A stretch of 64,000 bases of DNA from contig OZ244725.1 in assembly GCA_965219305.1 (NCBI GenBank), positions 2,666,001-2,730,000 on the forward strand. The letters are read 5' to 3'. The position numbers were made by a program, and so were the translations under genes. Origin of the DNA: DATHTS01 sp965219305. Lineage in GTDB: Bacteria > Acidobacteriota > Blastocatellia > Pyrinomonadales > Pyrinomonadaceae. Under the pieces are notes generated by a model. The model was not told where the DNA came from. It was given only the letters and a program-made list of their open reading frames with translations, and made no database searches. Positions 53,455-61,504 of this stretch are shown here, piece after piece; within the stretch, counting starts at the first letter, position 1; every line of letters begins with the position of its first letter.

Positions 53455-53829
53455 CTGACGCGAATTTGGGAGATTCTGACTGATGTTTTGATTACGCTGA
53501 CTGATGTTTTGATTACGCTGACTGATGTTTTGATTACGCTGACGAGTGTTTGTCCGCGCTGACGGATTTTTTATCGTCCTGACGGATGTTAGAAATCCGC
53601 TGACGGATGTTTTTTTTTCGGGCGGAACGTGTTTTTTTCCGGGCAGAGTATGTTTTTTTCCGGGCAGAATGTGTTTTTTGCCGCTGACGGGTGTTTTTTT
53701 TCCGGGCGGACGATGTTTTTTTCCGGGCGGAACGTGTTTTTTGCCGCCGACGCATTTTTTATCGTCCCGACGGACGTTCCTTTTTCGGCGACGGGTGTGC
53801 GAAAAACGCCGACAAAATGTAAAATCGTC
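53455..53829. repeat. Degenerate tandem array: about 18 units of 20-21 bp
   Basis: Three identical units CTGACTGATGTTTTGATTACG (53476-53538) are followed by units such as CTGACGGATTTTTTATCGTC and GGCGGAACGTGTTTTTTTCCG. A T-tract of four to nine T recurs every 20-21 bp. Because 21 is a multiple of three and the unit has no stop, long open frames with heptapeptide periodicity occur on both strands; I regard these as by-products. The array fills the space upstream of the DUF5678 gene. Confidence 0.93.
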
Positions 53830-53881
53830 AACAGTTGCGGACGTTTTGCTTTTATACCAAAATATATTTTGAGGTAAAATT

Positions 53882-54229
53882 ATGAATCCGACAGTCGAAA
53901 ATATTATCGAATCCATTCGCCGACTCCCGCCGCCGGAACGCGCGAAAGTGCGCGATTGGATTGATGAGGAAGTTCAAAAAGATTTGAACGGAGATCAGGA
54001 AAAAAAAGACGAACTCGAAAGAAAAAACGAAAAATTCAAACGCGCTCTGCAATGGATCGAAGAAAATAAAGAAGAATATGACGGGCAATTTGTTCTGCTC
54101 GAAGGCGGTGATTTAATTGCTCACGGAACGAATCCGAAAGAACTCTATGAAACGGCGCGAAATAAAGGAATCAAAATCCCATTCGTAAAACGAGTTAAAG
54201 CGAAAGACCTGCCGTTCGGAGGTTGGTAA
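53882..54229 (+). CDS. DUF5678 domain protein
   Basis: Small protein of 115 residues. The C-terminal half matches DUF5678 (WIEENKEEYDGQFVLLEGGD, then GTNPKELYETARNKG). The N-terminus VENIIESIRRLPPPERAKV is similar to the N-terminal extension of the methyltransferase encoded 450 bp downstream. The ribosome binding site GAGG lies 10 nt before ATG. It is coupled to the retropepsin-like gene (1-bp gap). Function unknown; DUF5678 genes commonly pair with aspartyl protease-like genes. Confidence 0.85.
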   Translation: MNPTVENIIESIRRLPPPERAKVRDWIDEEVQKDLNGDQEKKDELERKNEKFKRALQWIEENKEEYDGQFVLLEGGDLIAHGTNPKELYETARNKGIKIPFVKRVKAKDLPFGGW

Positions 54230-54230
54230 A

Positions 54231-54635
54231 ATGCCGGAAATTTTAGAGTTTGATATTCTTCACGAATACAGTATCTACAAAACCGGAATCACGGTCGAAG
54301 CAATTTTAAGAATCGGTGATTTATTCGTTGACGCAGAAGCGAAAATTGATACAGGTTCGACTTATTGCATCTTTGAGCGGCATCTTGGCGAAGGCTTAGA
54401 TTTAACCGTCGAAAATGGAATCCCGATCAACATCGGCACGGCGACGGGAAATTTTACCGCTTACGGACATCAACTGACTTTGACAGTTCTCGGCATCGAA
54501 ACCGTCTCAACCGTCTATTTCGCCGAAAGCGATTCGTTTAATAGAAATGTTCTAGGCAGAATCGGCTGGCTCGACCGCGTGAAATTGGGTTTGATCGAGC
54601 AAGAAGGTAAACTATTTTTGAGTGATTCTAGCTAA
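54231..54635 (+). CDS. Retropepsin-like aspartyl protease domain protein
   Basis: Single-domain protein of 134 residues with the DTG triad in AEAKIDTGSTYCIFERHL and a flap-like GTATGNFTAYGHQL; a hydrophobic VLGRIGWLDRVKLGL follows. By family it would act as a dimer. GGAGG before ATG 54231 is within the end of the DUF5678 gene. Substrate unknown. Confidence 0.85.
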   Translation: MPEILEFDILHEYSIYKTGITVEAILRIGDLFVDAEAKIDTGSTYCIFERHLGEGLDLTVENGIPINIGTATGNFTAYGHQLTLTVLGIETVSTVYFAESDSFNRNVLGRIGWLDRVKLGLIEQEGKLFLSDSS

Positions 54636-54681
54636 TTAAAAACTCGATATTAGTTTGCTAGAATAAAATGGGAATAAAATT

Positions 54682-55698
54682 ATGGTCAGTAAGTTAGAAC
54701 AAATCATCGAAAGTATTCGCGATTTGCCATCTTTTGAAAAAGAGAAAATCTTGAGTTTATCAGCCGAAGACAAACAAAAAATTTTTGAAGGAATCTGGGA
54801 AGTTTTGTTTGAAAACGAAGAGGTCAGTTTAGAATTAAATGATTTTCCTAAAGCAAAAACCAAGTTATATTCAGGTGATTGTTTGGAAAAATTAAAAGAC
54901 GTAGAAGATAATTCAGTTGATTTAATTTTTACTTCTCCACCTTATGCAGATCAAAGAAAAAAAACTTATGGGGGGATTCACCCGGATAAATATGTTGCTT
55001 GGTTTTTACCAATATCATCAGAACTTTTTCGAGTATTAAAGCCAACAGGAACTTTTGTATTAAATATTAAGGAAAAAGTTGTTAGTGGAGAACGAAGCAC
55101 TTATGTTATGGATTTAATTGTTGAAATGCGAAAGCAGGGCTGGCTTTGGACCGAAGAGTTTATTTGGCACAAGAAGAATAGTTTTCCCGGTAAATGGTCA
55201 AATCGTTTTCGAGACAGTTGGGAAAGACTTTTACAATTTAACAAACAAAAAAAATTCAATATGTATCAAGATGCAGTCAAAGTTCCAATCGGAGATTGGG
55301 CAAAGTCTCGCCTTAAAAATTTAAGTAAAACTGACAAAAAGCGCGACAATGCGAAAAATGGAAGCGGTTTTGGCAAAAATGTTTCAAATTGGCTGAATAG
55401 AGATACAGTTTATCCAACCAACGTATTGCATTTAGCTACTGAATGTAATAACAAAAATCACAGCGCGGCTTTTCCAAAAGAGTTACCTCAATGGTTCATA
55501 AAGTTATTTACCCAAGAAGGCGATACGGTTTTAGATCCATTTGCAGGTTCTGGAACAACTTTAGTTGTCGCTGAAGAAATGAATCGTTCATCAATCGGCA
55601 TCGAAATAGTACCTGAGTATTGCACTTTAATTGAAGATCAATTTCCACAAAGTATCAAAGTAAAAGGGGTTAAAAACAATTATGCAAAATCTTATTGA
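54682..55698 (+). CDS. Type II DNA methyltransferase, class beta (N4-cytosine or N6-adenine)
   Basis: Methylase of a restriction-modification system. Motif IV TSPPY (84-88) precedes motif I DPFAGSGTTLVVAEE in the C-terminal third, the class beta order. SPPY suggests N4-cytosine methylation. The target-recognition region lies between. Residues 1 to about 58 (MVSKLEQIIESIRDLPSFEK and on) are not part of the usual enzyme, which would start near TKLYSGDCLEKL; this extension resembles the N-terminus of the neighbouring DUF5678 protein. The gene is AT-richer than its flanks. It overlaps the endonuclease gene by 17 bp. Confidence 0.9.
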   Translation: MVSKLEQIIESIRDLPSFEKEKILSLSAEDKQKIFEGIWEVLFENEEVSLELNDFPKAKTKLYSGDCLEKLKDVEDNSVDLIFTSPPYADQRKKTYGGIHPDKYVAWFLPISSELFRVLKPTGTFVLNIKEKVVSGERSTYVMDLIVEMRKQGWLWTEEFIWHKKNSFPGKWSNRFRDSWERLLQFNKQKKFNMYQDAVKVPIGDWAKSRLKNLSKTDKKRDNAKNGSGFGKNVSNWLNRDTVYPTNVLHLATECNNKNHSAAFPKELPQWFIKLFTQEGDTVLDPFAGSGTTLVVAEEMNRSSIGIEIVPEYCTLIEDQFPQSIKVKGVKNNYAKSY

Positions 55699-56440
55699 TG
55701 AAGTTACCAAATACGTTGAACAAAATATTGGTGTATTTCATCAGAAAAGACTTGCAAGTTTGAATACACTTAAACTCAATAGGGTTCTAAAGAGAAAAAA
55801 TCCATATCTTTTCAAAGCAAAATATCTTGTAACAGCCTCTGATTTAGTTAAAGCATTAGCTGATGCTCATATAATTTCAAATGAAGAAACTATTTTTGGC
55901 GACTGGTTGGAAGGTTTAGCGATTTTTATTAACGAAAAAGTTTATAATGGGCGAAAGTCAGGAATTCCAAATATAGACCTTGAGTTTGATTTAAATGAAA
56001 TCAGATATATTGTTTCAATAAAATCAGGTCCAAATTGGGGAAACAGCAGTCAGATTAAAAAGTTAAAAAGTGATTTTTTGACAGCAAAGAAAACTTTACG
56101 AACAAGTAGTTCTGGGATACAAATAATAGCTATTAATGGTTGTTGTTATGGGCGTGATAACAAACCTGATAAGGGAGATTATTTCAAATATTGTGGACAA
56201 ACATTTTGGGAATTCATTTCAGGAGACTCAAATCTTTACAAAGAAATCATTGAACCTCTAGGACATAAAGCCAGAGAAAAAAACGACGAATTTTCAGAAC
56301 TCTATGGACAGGTAATAAACAAACTTACATTAGAATTTATCAATGAATTCTGTAAAGAAAATGGAGAAATTGACTGGCATAAAATCGTAGAACTAAATTC
56401 TGCAACAGTTTTACCTAAAGTTGCGCGAAAGAAAAAATAA
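55682..56440 (+). CDS. Type II restriction endonuclease (PmeII-like)
   Basis: Cleavage partner of the overlapping methylase. The segment IRYIVSIKSGPNWGNSSQIK holds a likely PD-(D/E)xK core, with acidic residues in NIDLEFDLNEIRY and the K of SIKSG. NGCCYGRDNKPDKGDYFKYC and QTFWEFISGDSNLYKEIIEP look to me like the PmeII family, from memory only. 252 residues. Strongly AT-rich codon use, unlike the mpl gene 6 bp downstream, so recent transfer is likely. Confidence 0.8.
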   Translation: MQNLIDEVTKYVEQNIGVFHQKRLASLNTLKLNRVLKRKNPYLFKAKYLVTASDLVKALADAHIISNEETIFGDWLEGLAIFINEKVYNGRKSGIPNIDLEFDLNEIRYIVSIKSGPNWGNSSQIKKLKSDFLTAKKTLRTSSSGIQIIAINGCCYGRDNKPDKGDYFKYCGQTFWEFISGDSNLYKEIIEPLGHKAREKNDEFSELYGQVINKLTLEFINEFCKENGEIDWHKIVELNSATVLPKVARKKK

Positions 56441-56446
56441 AATTCA

Positions 56447-57859
56447 ATGCACTATCACTTAATCGGAATATGCGGAACGGCGATGGCTTCGCTTGCCGGG
56501 ATGCTTCAGGCGCGCGGGCATAAAGTTACGGGTTCGGATCAGAATGTTTATCCGCCGATGTCAACGCAGCTTCAAGAGTTGGGAATCGAGATATTGAACG
56601 GTTACAAAGCCGAAAACGCGGATGTCGGGGCGGATTGTGTGATCGTCGGGAACGCGGTTTCGCGCGGGAATCTGGAGCTTGAGGAAGTTTTGCGGCGGAA
56701 GATTTTATATCGTTCGCAAGCCGAGATCGTCAAGGAAGAATTTATTCGCGGGCGGCGTTCGCTGGTCGTCGCCGGGACGCACGGGAAGACGACGACGACG
56801 AGCATCGCGGCTTGGGTGTTGGAAGTCGGCGGCGTAAATCCGTCTTTTCTCGTCGGCGGCATCGTGCAGAATTTCGGCGCGTCGTTTCGCGTAACGGACA
56901 GCGATTTTTTCGTGATCGAAGGCGACGAATACGACACGGCGTATTTCGACAAAAAGCCGAAGTTTATGCACTATCTGCCGCAGACGGCGATTGTGAATAA
57001 CATCGAATTCGACCACGCGGACATTTACCGCGATTTGACGGCGATCAAGTTCGAGTTTTCGCGCCTGATGAATCTCGTGCCGTCGAACGGTCATTTGATC
57101 GTCGGGATAGATTCGCCCGTCGTGCGCGAAGTTTTGGACGAGATGCGCGGGAAACTTTTTACGAATGTCGAAACTTTCGGAACTTCCGACGATGCGAAAT
57201 GGCAGGCGCGGGAAATTGATTTTTCGGGTGATCTGACGACGTTTTCGGTTTATAAAGAAGGCGCGAAATGGGGCAAATTCGAGACGAATCTGATCGGCGA
57301 ATTCAACGTGCGGAATTGCCTCGCGGTGATTATCGCGGCGGACGCTTGGGGAATCTCTCGTGAGAAAATTCAGGAAGCGTTTTCGACGTTCAAATCAGTC
57401 AAAAGGCGCGTCGAAGTTCGCGGAGTCGAACGCGGCGTAACGGTCATTGACGATTTCGCTCATCATCCGACGGCGGTCGAGGAAACTTTGAAAGCGTTAA
57501 AAACAAAATACAAAGGTTCGCGTTTGATCGCCGTTTTCGAGCCGCGCTCGTGGTCGTCGCGTCTGGCGGTCTTTCAGGAAAAATACGAACGGGCGTTTGA
57601 ATACGCCGATTATATGATAATCGCCGGAGTTTACAACACGACGAAAGCGAGCGAACTCGGCGCGGTTTTGGATACGGAAGAACTCGTCGAACAGATAAGA
57701 TCAACCGGAAAACCGTCATTCAGTTTTCCCGATGCCGACGCGATAGTCGAGCATTTAACGCCGGAAATGAAGGAAGGCGATGTCGTGGCGATTATGTCCA
57801 ACGGCGGTTTCGGCGGGATTCACGACAAGATTTTGGATATTTTGAAGCAGCAAAAATAA
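56447..57859 (+). CDS. mpl: UDP-N-acetylmuramate:L-alanyl-gamma-D-glutamyl-meso-DAP ligase
   Basis: Recycling enzyme that joins the murein tripeptide to UDP-MurNAc. N-terminus YHLIGICGTAMASLAGML and SDQNVYPPMSTQL separate it from MurC. ATP loop AGTHGKTTTTS, FVIEGDEYDTAYFDKKPKF, and IDDFAHHPTAVEETL are conserved. The length of 470 residues fits. Indicates meso-diaminopimelate peptidoglycan with recycling. Confidence 0.93.
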   Translation: MHYHLIGICGTAMASLAGMLQARGHKVTGSDQNVYPPMSTQLQELGIEILNGYKAENADVGADCVIVGNAVSRGNLELEEVLRRKILYRSQAEIVKEEFIRGRRSLVVAGTHGKTTTTSIAAWVLEVGGVNPSFLVGGIVQNFGASFRVTDSDFFVIEGDEYDTAYFDKKPKFMHYLPQTAIVNNIEFDHADIYRDLTAIKFEFSRLMNLVPSNGHLIVGIDSPVVREVLDEMRGKLFTNVETFGTSDDAKWQAREIDFSGDLTTFSVYKEGAKWGKFETNLIGEFNVRNCLAVIIAADAWGISREKIQEAFSTFKSVKRRVEVRGVERGVTVIDDFAHHPTAVEETLKALKTKYKGSRLIAVFEPRSWSSRLAVFQEKYERAFEYADYMIIAGVYNTTKASELGAVLDTEELVEQIRSTGKPSFSFPDADAIVEHLTPEMKEGDVVAIMSNGGFGGIHDKILDILKQQK

Positions 57860-57892
57860 AAAGCTAAAGCAAGAAATTTGCTTTAGCTTTTA
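57860..57892. terminator. Bidirectional terminator between mpl and tlpA-like gene
   Basis: Perfect 14-bp stem AAAAGCTAAAGCAA/TTGCTTTAGCTTTT with a 5-nt loop. The A and T ends work in both directions for the convergent genes. Confidence 0.92.
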
Positions 57893-57915
57893 CTTAAAGA
57901 TCGAAAAATAATTTT

Positions 57916-58425
57916 TTAGCTTTCCTCTTTCAAAAGCCGCGACAGAGTGTTTTCGAGTTTGTTGTTTCTGTCGCGTCCGCTGAATTTTAGTTCGATTGCG
58001 CCGTTTTGATTGATTATGATGTGCGTCGGTGTCGGCATCGTGAAATTTCCGCTCGGATGTTTATCGGCGAATTTTGCCATTAACTCGAAACCGTTTGAAA
58101 TTTGATTGAAATCGAACGGCTTTTTCTTGAGAAATTTTTTAACATTTTCCTCACTTTCCGCTGAAACTGCGAGAAACACTACGTCTTTTTCTTTATAATC
58201 CGCCGCGATTTTATTTAACTCCGGCATTTCCGAGATGCAGATCGGACAATATGTTCCCCAGAATGTCAAAACTACGACTTTGCCTTTTAATTCGGCGAGA
58301 TCAAAAGTTTTACCTTTAATAGAAGTTACGGTAAATTGTTCCGCCATTTTCAGATTGTTTTTGGATTGAGCAAATGCCGAAAATGATAAGACGAGCGTCA
58401 AAAATAAAATCGTAAATAATTTCAT
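57916..58425 (-). CDS. TlpA-like thiol-disulfide oxidoreductase, exported
   Basis: A signal peptide covers residues 1-19 (LSFSAFAQ). The thioredoxin-fold part has an intact active site CPIC in LTFWGTYCPICISEMPELN and a PTHIIINQNG cis-Pro loop, so it is likely active in the periplasm in cytochrome c or cysteine reduction pathways. Contrast with the cysteine-less relative at 15906-16412. Confidence 0.92.
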   Translation of the reverse strand: MKLFTILFLTLVLSFSAFAQSKNNLKMAEQFTVTSIKGKTFDLAELKGKVVVLTFWGTYCPICISEMPELNKIAADYKEKDVVFLAVSAESEENVKKFLKKKPFDFNQISNGFELMAKFADKHPSGNFTMPTPTHIIINQNGAIELKFSGRDRNNKLENTLSRLLKEES

Positions 58426-58434
58426 AAGTTGTGT

Positions 58435-59298
58435 TTATGTTAAAGCTAATTCCTGATTTTCGCCGACTTCCCTCAAACGTGCGACGACTTTTTCAATCAG
58501 CCAGTTCGGAGTTGACGCGCCTGCGGTTACTCCGACCTTTTCAATTCCCTTTAAATCTTCGGGATTTATCTCGTTTTCCGTTTCGATCAGGAAACTTTTC
58601 TCGCATTGTTCTTTGCAGACGGTGAGAAGTTTGCGGCTGTTCGACGAATGATTTCCGCCGATGATGTAAAACGCACCGACCATTCCAGCTAACGCCCGCG
58701 CCGCGTCCTGGCGATCACGAGTTGCGGAACAGATGGTGTTAATTACCTGAACTTCATCGTCGGTTTTTGATTTCACCGCTTCCGCCGTGTCGAAAAATGT
58801 TTGAGATTTGATCGTCGTCTGCGAAACGACGAGCGGTTTTCTCAATCTCGGTAAATCGGCGAGTTCGCTTTCGTCACGAATGATGAAAGCGTGTTCGGGG
58901 GCGTAACCTTTTACGCCGATCATTTCCGGGTGATCGGGATTTCCGACGACGATAACGTGACGATCTTCGATTGCCGCACGAGCCGCGAGTTTTTGAACTC
59001 TCGTGACAAATGGACAAGTCGCATCAACGACCTTTGTCGCTTTTTCGCGCAATTCCTGTTCGATCTGCGGCGTAACGCCGTGTGCGCGGATGACGGCGGT
59101 TTCGCCGCGTTTGATCTGCACTGGTTCGCTGATCGAAGTAACGCCGTGTTCGCCGAGTCTTTGCATTTCCTGCTCGTTATGAATCAGCGGTCCGAGTGTG
59201 CGGACGGTTTCTTGGCTATTTAAAGAATCTTCAACCATTTCGACCGCGCGTTCGACACCGAAACAAAAACCGAATTCGTCTGCTAATAAAACCTGCAT
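58435..59298 (-). CDS. ispH: 4-hydroxy-3-methylbut-2-enyl diphosphate reductase
   Basis: Last enzyme of the MEP isoprenoid pathway; a [4Fe-4S] reductase. Start ATG 59298 gives MQVLLADEFGFCFGVERAVE with Cys12. The other cluster cysteines are in VDATCPFVTRV and INTICSATRDRQ. HNEQEMQRLGEHGV and AGASTPNWLIEKV are typical. The upstream ATG at 59352 would add 18 residues and is less likely. Confidence 0.95.
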   Translation of the reverse strand: MQVLLADEFGFCFGVERAVEMVEDSLNSQETVRTLGPLIHNEQEMQRLGEHGVTSISEPVQIKRGETAVIRAHGVTPQIEQELREKATKVVDATCPFVTRVQKLAARAAIEDRHVIVVGNPDHPEMIGVKGYAPEHAFIIRDESELADLPRLRKPLVVSQTTIKSQTFFDTAEAVKSKTDDEVQVINTICSATRDRQDAARALAGMVGAFYIIGGNHSSNSRKLLTVCKEQCEKSFLIETENEINPEDLKGIEKVGVTAGASTPNWLIEKVVARLREVGENQELALT

Positions 59299-59457
59299 AA
59301 TTTTAAGTTTGTCATTCGCGGCGCGAAATTTCAAAGCCGCTTCTGTCAACATTCTAACAAATCTCAGATGAAATTGACAGAAAACAGTTGTCGTCGAAAA
59401 AGTCCGCCGATCATTTTTAATTCCGACATAAAATTATTTAGCGTTATGCGCGAAAAA

Positions 59458-60474
59458 TTAATTTTTGATAACAGCTTCCGAAAATCTTTCCATTTCCTCG
59501 ATCTGCGGACTGCATTGTAAAAGCAAAAGATTTACGCCCGCATCTTCAAATTGTTTTACGCGCTCGGCGACTTGCTCAGAAGTTCCTGTTAAGCCGGAAC
59601 GCAGACCGCGATTGGAAACCGAGTAATCTTCAAGCGAAACCTGTTGTTCGAGTTTCGTATTAGCGAGCCAATCCTGATAATTTCCGTAGCCCGCTGCTGA
59701 TTGTTTGACGTTCGTAATACGCTCCAATTCTTTTTTAACTTCCGCTTCCGTGTCGCGCACGATCGAATAACCCGCAACGCCGTAAATCATCGGCGGCAGA
59801 TCGAGTTTTGCGCGGCGATTTTCCATATCTTCGATTTTTGCCTTTACTTTTTCAGGCGCGTCTCCGTGCATCACATAAGCGTCACATTGCCGCGCAATCG
59901 TGTTTTTTGCTTTTTCCGATTCGCCGCCGGCGTAAATTATCGGTTTTTTTACAGGTTTCGGCTGAACAACGCCGTCTTCGAGATTGTAATAATCGCCCGC
60001 AAAATCGAAATGATCTTCTTTCCACAAACGGTCAACAATTTCGAGCCATTCCGAAGTTCTGGCGTAACGGTCGTCGTGTTCGTCAAACTGCACGCCGAAC
60101 TTTTTCGCTTCGGCTGCCCACCAGGACGAAACGACATTTAGACTCAAACGTCCGCCGCCGCCGATTTGGTCAATGTTTGCGGCTTGTTTTGCAAACAGCG
60201 CGGGATTATGAAAAGTAGGGCGCACGGCGACCATCAATTCGAGCGAATTCGTAACAGCCGTGAGCGCAGCGGCGGTTGACCACGCATCGAGCGAAGGCGC
60301 GTCAACGCCTTTGATGTCGTTTAGATTCAATTCGGCGATGAGCGATAAGTCGAAACCGATTTCTTCCGATCTTTGCGCGAGTTTTTTGACATATTCAAAA
60401 CTCGCTTCCATTTTTTCGTCCTCGACATTCCTTAGCCAACCGCCGAAAACAGGCATCCAATATCCGTAACGCAT
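59458..60474 (-). CDS. sfnG: LLM-class flavin monooxygenase, SfnG (dimethylsulfone monooxygenase)-like
   Basis: FMNH2-dependent luciferase-like monooxygenase. WMPVFGGWLRNVEDEKM, IAELNLNDIKGVDAPSLDAW and MVAVRPTFHNPALFAKQAAN resemble the SfnG branch, which converts dimethylsulfone to methanesulfinate. RLSLNVVSSWWAAEAKKFG is the flavin region. It is last in the run with the ATP-grasp and MoaD-MoeB-rhodanese genes (27-bp gap), so a role in organosulfur use is plausible. RBS GGAG present. Confidence 0.85.
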   Translation of the reverse strand: MRYGYWMPVFGGWLRNVEDEKMEASFEYVKKLAQRSEEIGFDLSLIAELNLNDIKGVDAPSLDAWSTAAALTAVTNSLELMVAVRPTFHNPALFAKQAANIDQIGGGGRLSLNVVSSWWAAEAKKFGVQFDEHDDRYARTSEWLEIVDRLWKEDHFDFAGDYYNLEDGVVQPKPVKKPIIYAGGESEKAKNTIARQCDAYVMHGDAPEKVKAKIEDMENRRAKLDLPPMIYGVAGYSIVRDTEAEVKKELERITNVKQSAAGYGNYQDWLANTKLEQQVSLEDYSVSNRGLRSGLTGTSEQVAERVKQFEDAGVNLLLLQCSPQIEEMERFSEAVIKN

Positions 60475-60501
60475 TTGTTTTTTTCTCCAATGATTTTTTG
60501 T

Positions 60502-61497
60502 TTAAACTGCCGTCGTTCTGCCGATTTTGTCCGGCACGATTATTTTATTTAGTTCACTTTCGAGAAATTTCACTAAATTATCGTGCGGATCGAATCCGAT
60601 TAGATTGACCGCATCGGCGACGAAATTCGATAGCGCGTTGATGTCGTAAAAAAGCGCGTCGCCCGTGCGGTCGTCAATCAAATATTCCACGCCTCCGACA
60701 TCAATTTTCGCCGCTTTTACGATTTGTTCGACCGTTTCGATAATATCGTCCGTCGGCGTAAACTTTTCGATCTTCAAACCCGTTTTCGGCGCATCGGCAA
60801 TGCACATTTCGCCGACGGCATTCGGTGTTTTTTGATCTTCGATCTGACAGACTTCCGCCGGACAAAGATTGAAATTTTCACCTTCAGGGAAAATTTTCAA
60901 ACCGTAGAGAAATTTTCCGCCTAAAGTTTCGATGCGCTGAATCGAACCGCCGCGTTTCGGCGAAAATTCCTGCACGAGTGCGGTCGAATCAATTCCGAGA
61001 TCAATCAGATTTTCGTCAATTGCCGTTCGCAGTTCTTCGATTGAATCGAATTTCACGATTCCCGCGCCGCGTCCGCCGATATTCGGTTTGACGACAATCG
61101 GAAATATCAGATTTTCGGCGGCGGGAATTATTTTTTTAACCGAATTGACAACGCGCGTTTTCGGTGATTTCACGCCGAGCGAAGCAAAAAGCGCGGCTTG
61201 CAAAGCCTTTGAAATCTCGATCTGAAATGCTTCGTAACCGTTGACAACTCGCACATTCGCATTTTCCAAACTTGCCAGAAAGCCGCGCGTGTAAAAGATC
61301 GCATTGCCGTGATCTCTCAAATAAGCCGACGCGCTCATTCGATTAAAGACAAGCGGGAATTTTGACGTTTCCGATGGATCGTAAAAGTCCGCGCTCGCGT
61401 CAATTTTTTCGTAATCGAGTCCGGCGCGTTCGAGTGCGGCAAACAGCGGTCGAAACCATTCGGGATGCTCGTAATAAACAGCGATTTTATTGCTCAT
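60502..61497 (-). CDS. ATP-grasp family ligase
   Basis: Starting at ATG 61497 (MSNKIAVYYEHPEWF). ATP-grasp marks: FPIVVKPNIGGRGAGIVKF for ATP binding and DALFYDINALSNFVAD for the metal site. The branch resembles RimK or glutathione synthase-like ligases that join a carboxylate to an amine via an acyl phosphate. Substrate unknown. Seven bp after the MoaD-MoeB-rhodanese stop, so same transcript; link to the ubiquitin-like domain is a guess. Confidence 0.85.
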   Translation of the reverse strand: MSNKIAVYYEHPEWFRPLFAALERAGLDYEKIDASADFYDPSETSKFPLVFNRMSASAYLRDHGNAIFYTRGFLASLENANVRVVNGYEAFQIEISKALQAALFASLGVKSPKTRVVNSVKKIIPAAENLIFPIVVKPNIGGRGAGIVKFDSIEELRTAIDENLIDLGIDSTALVQEFSPKRGGSIQRIETLGGKFLYGLKIFPEGENFNLCPAEVCQIEDQKTPNAVGEMCIADAPKTGLKIEKFTPTDDIIETVEQIVKAAKIDVGGVEYLIDDRTGDALFYDINALSNFVADAVNLIGFDPHDNLVKFLESELNKIIVPDKIGRTTAV

Positions 61498-61504
61498 AAA
61501 GTTT

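Noticed and set aside
53407..53916. Minus-strand frame of 169 residues with heptapeptide repeats (GKKHVPP, RNQNISQ)
   Set aside because: The heptads come from the 21-bp DNA period. All three minus frames and plus frames are open over the same array, there is no ribosome binding site, and several units are 20 bp, which would shift the frame.
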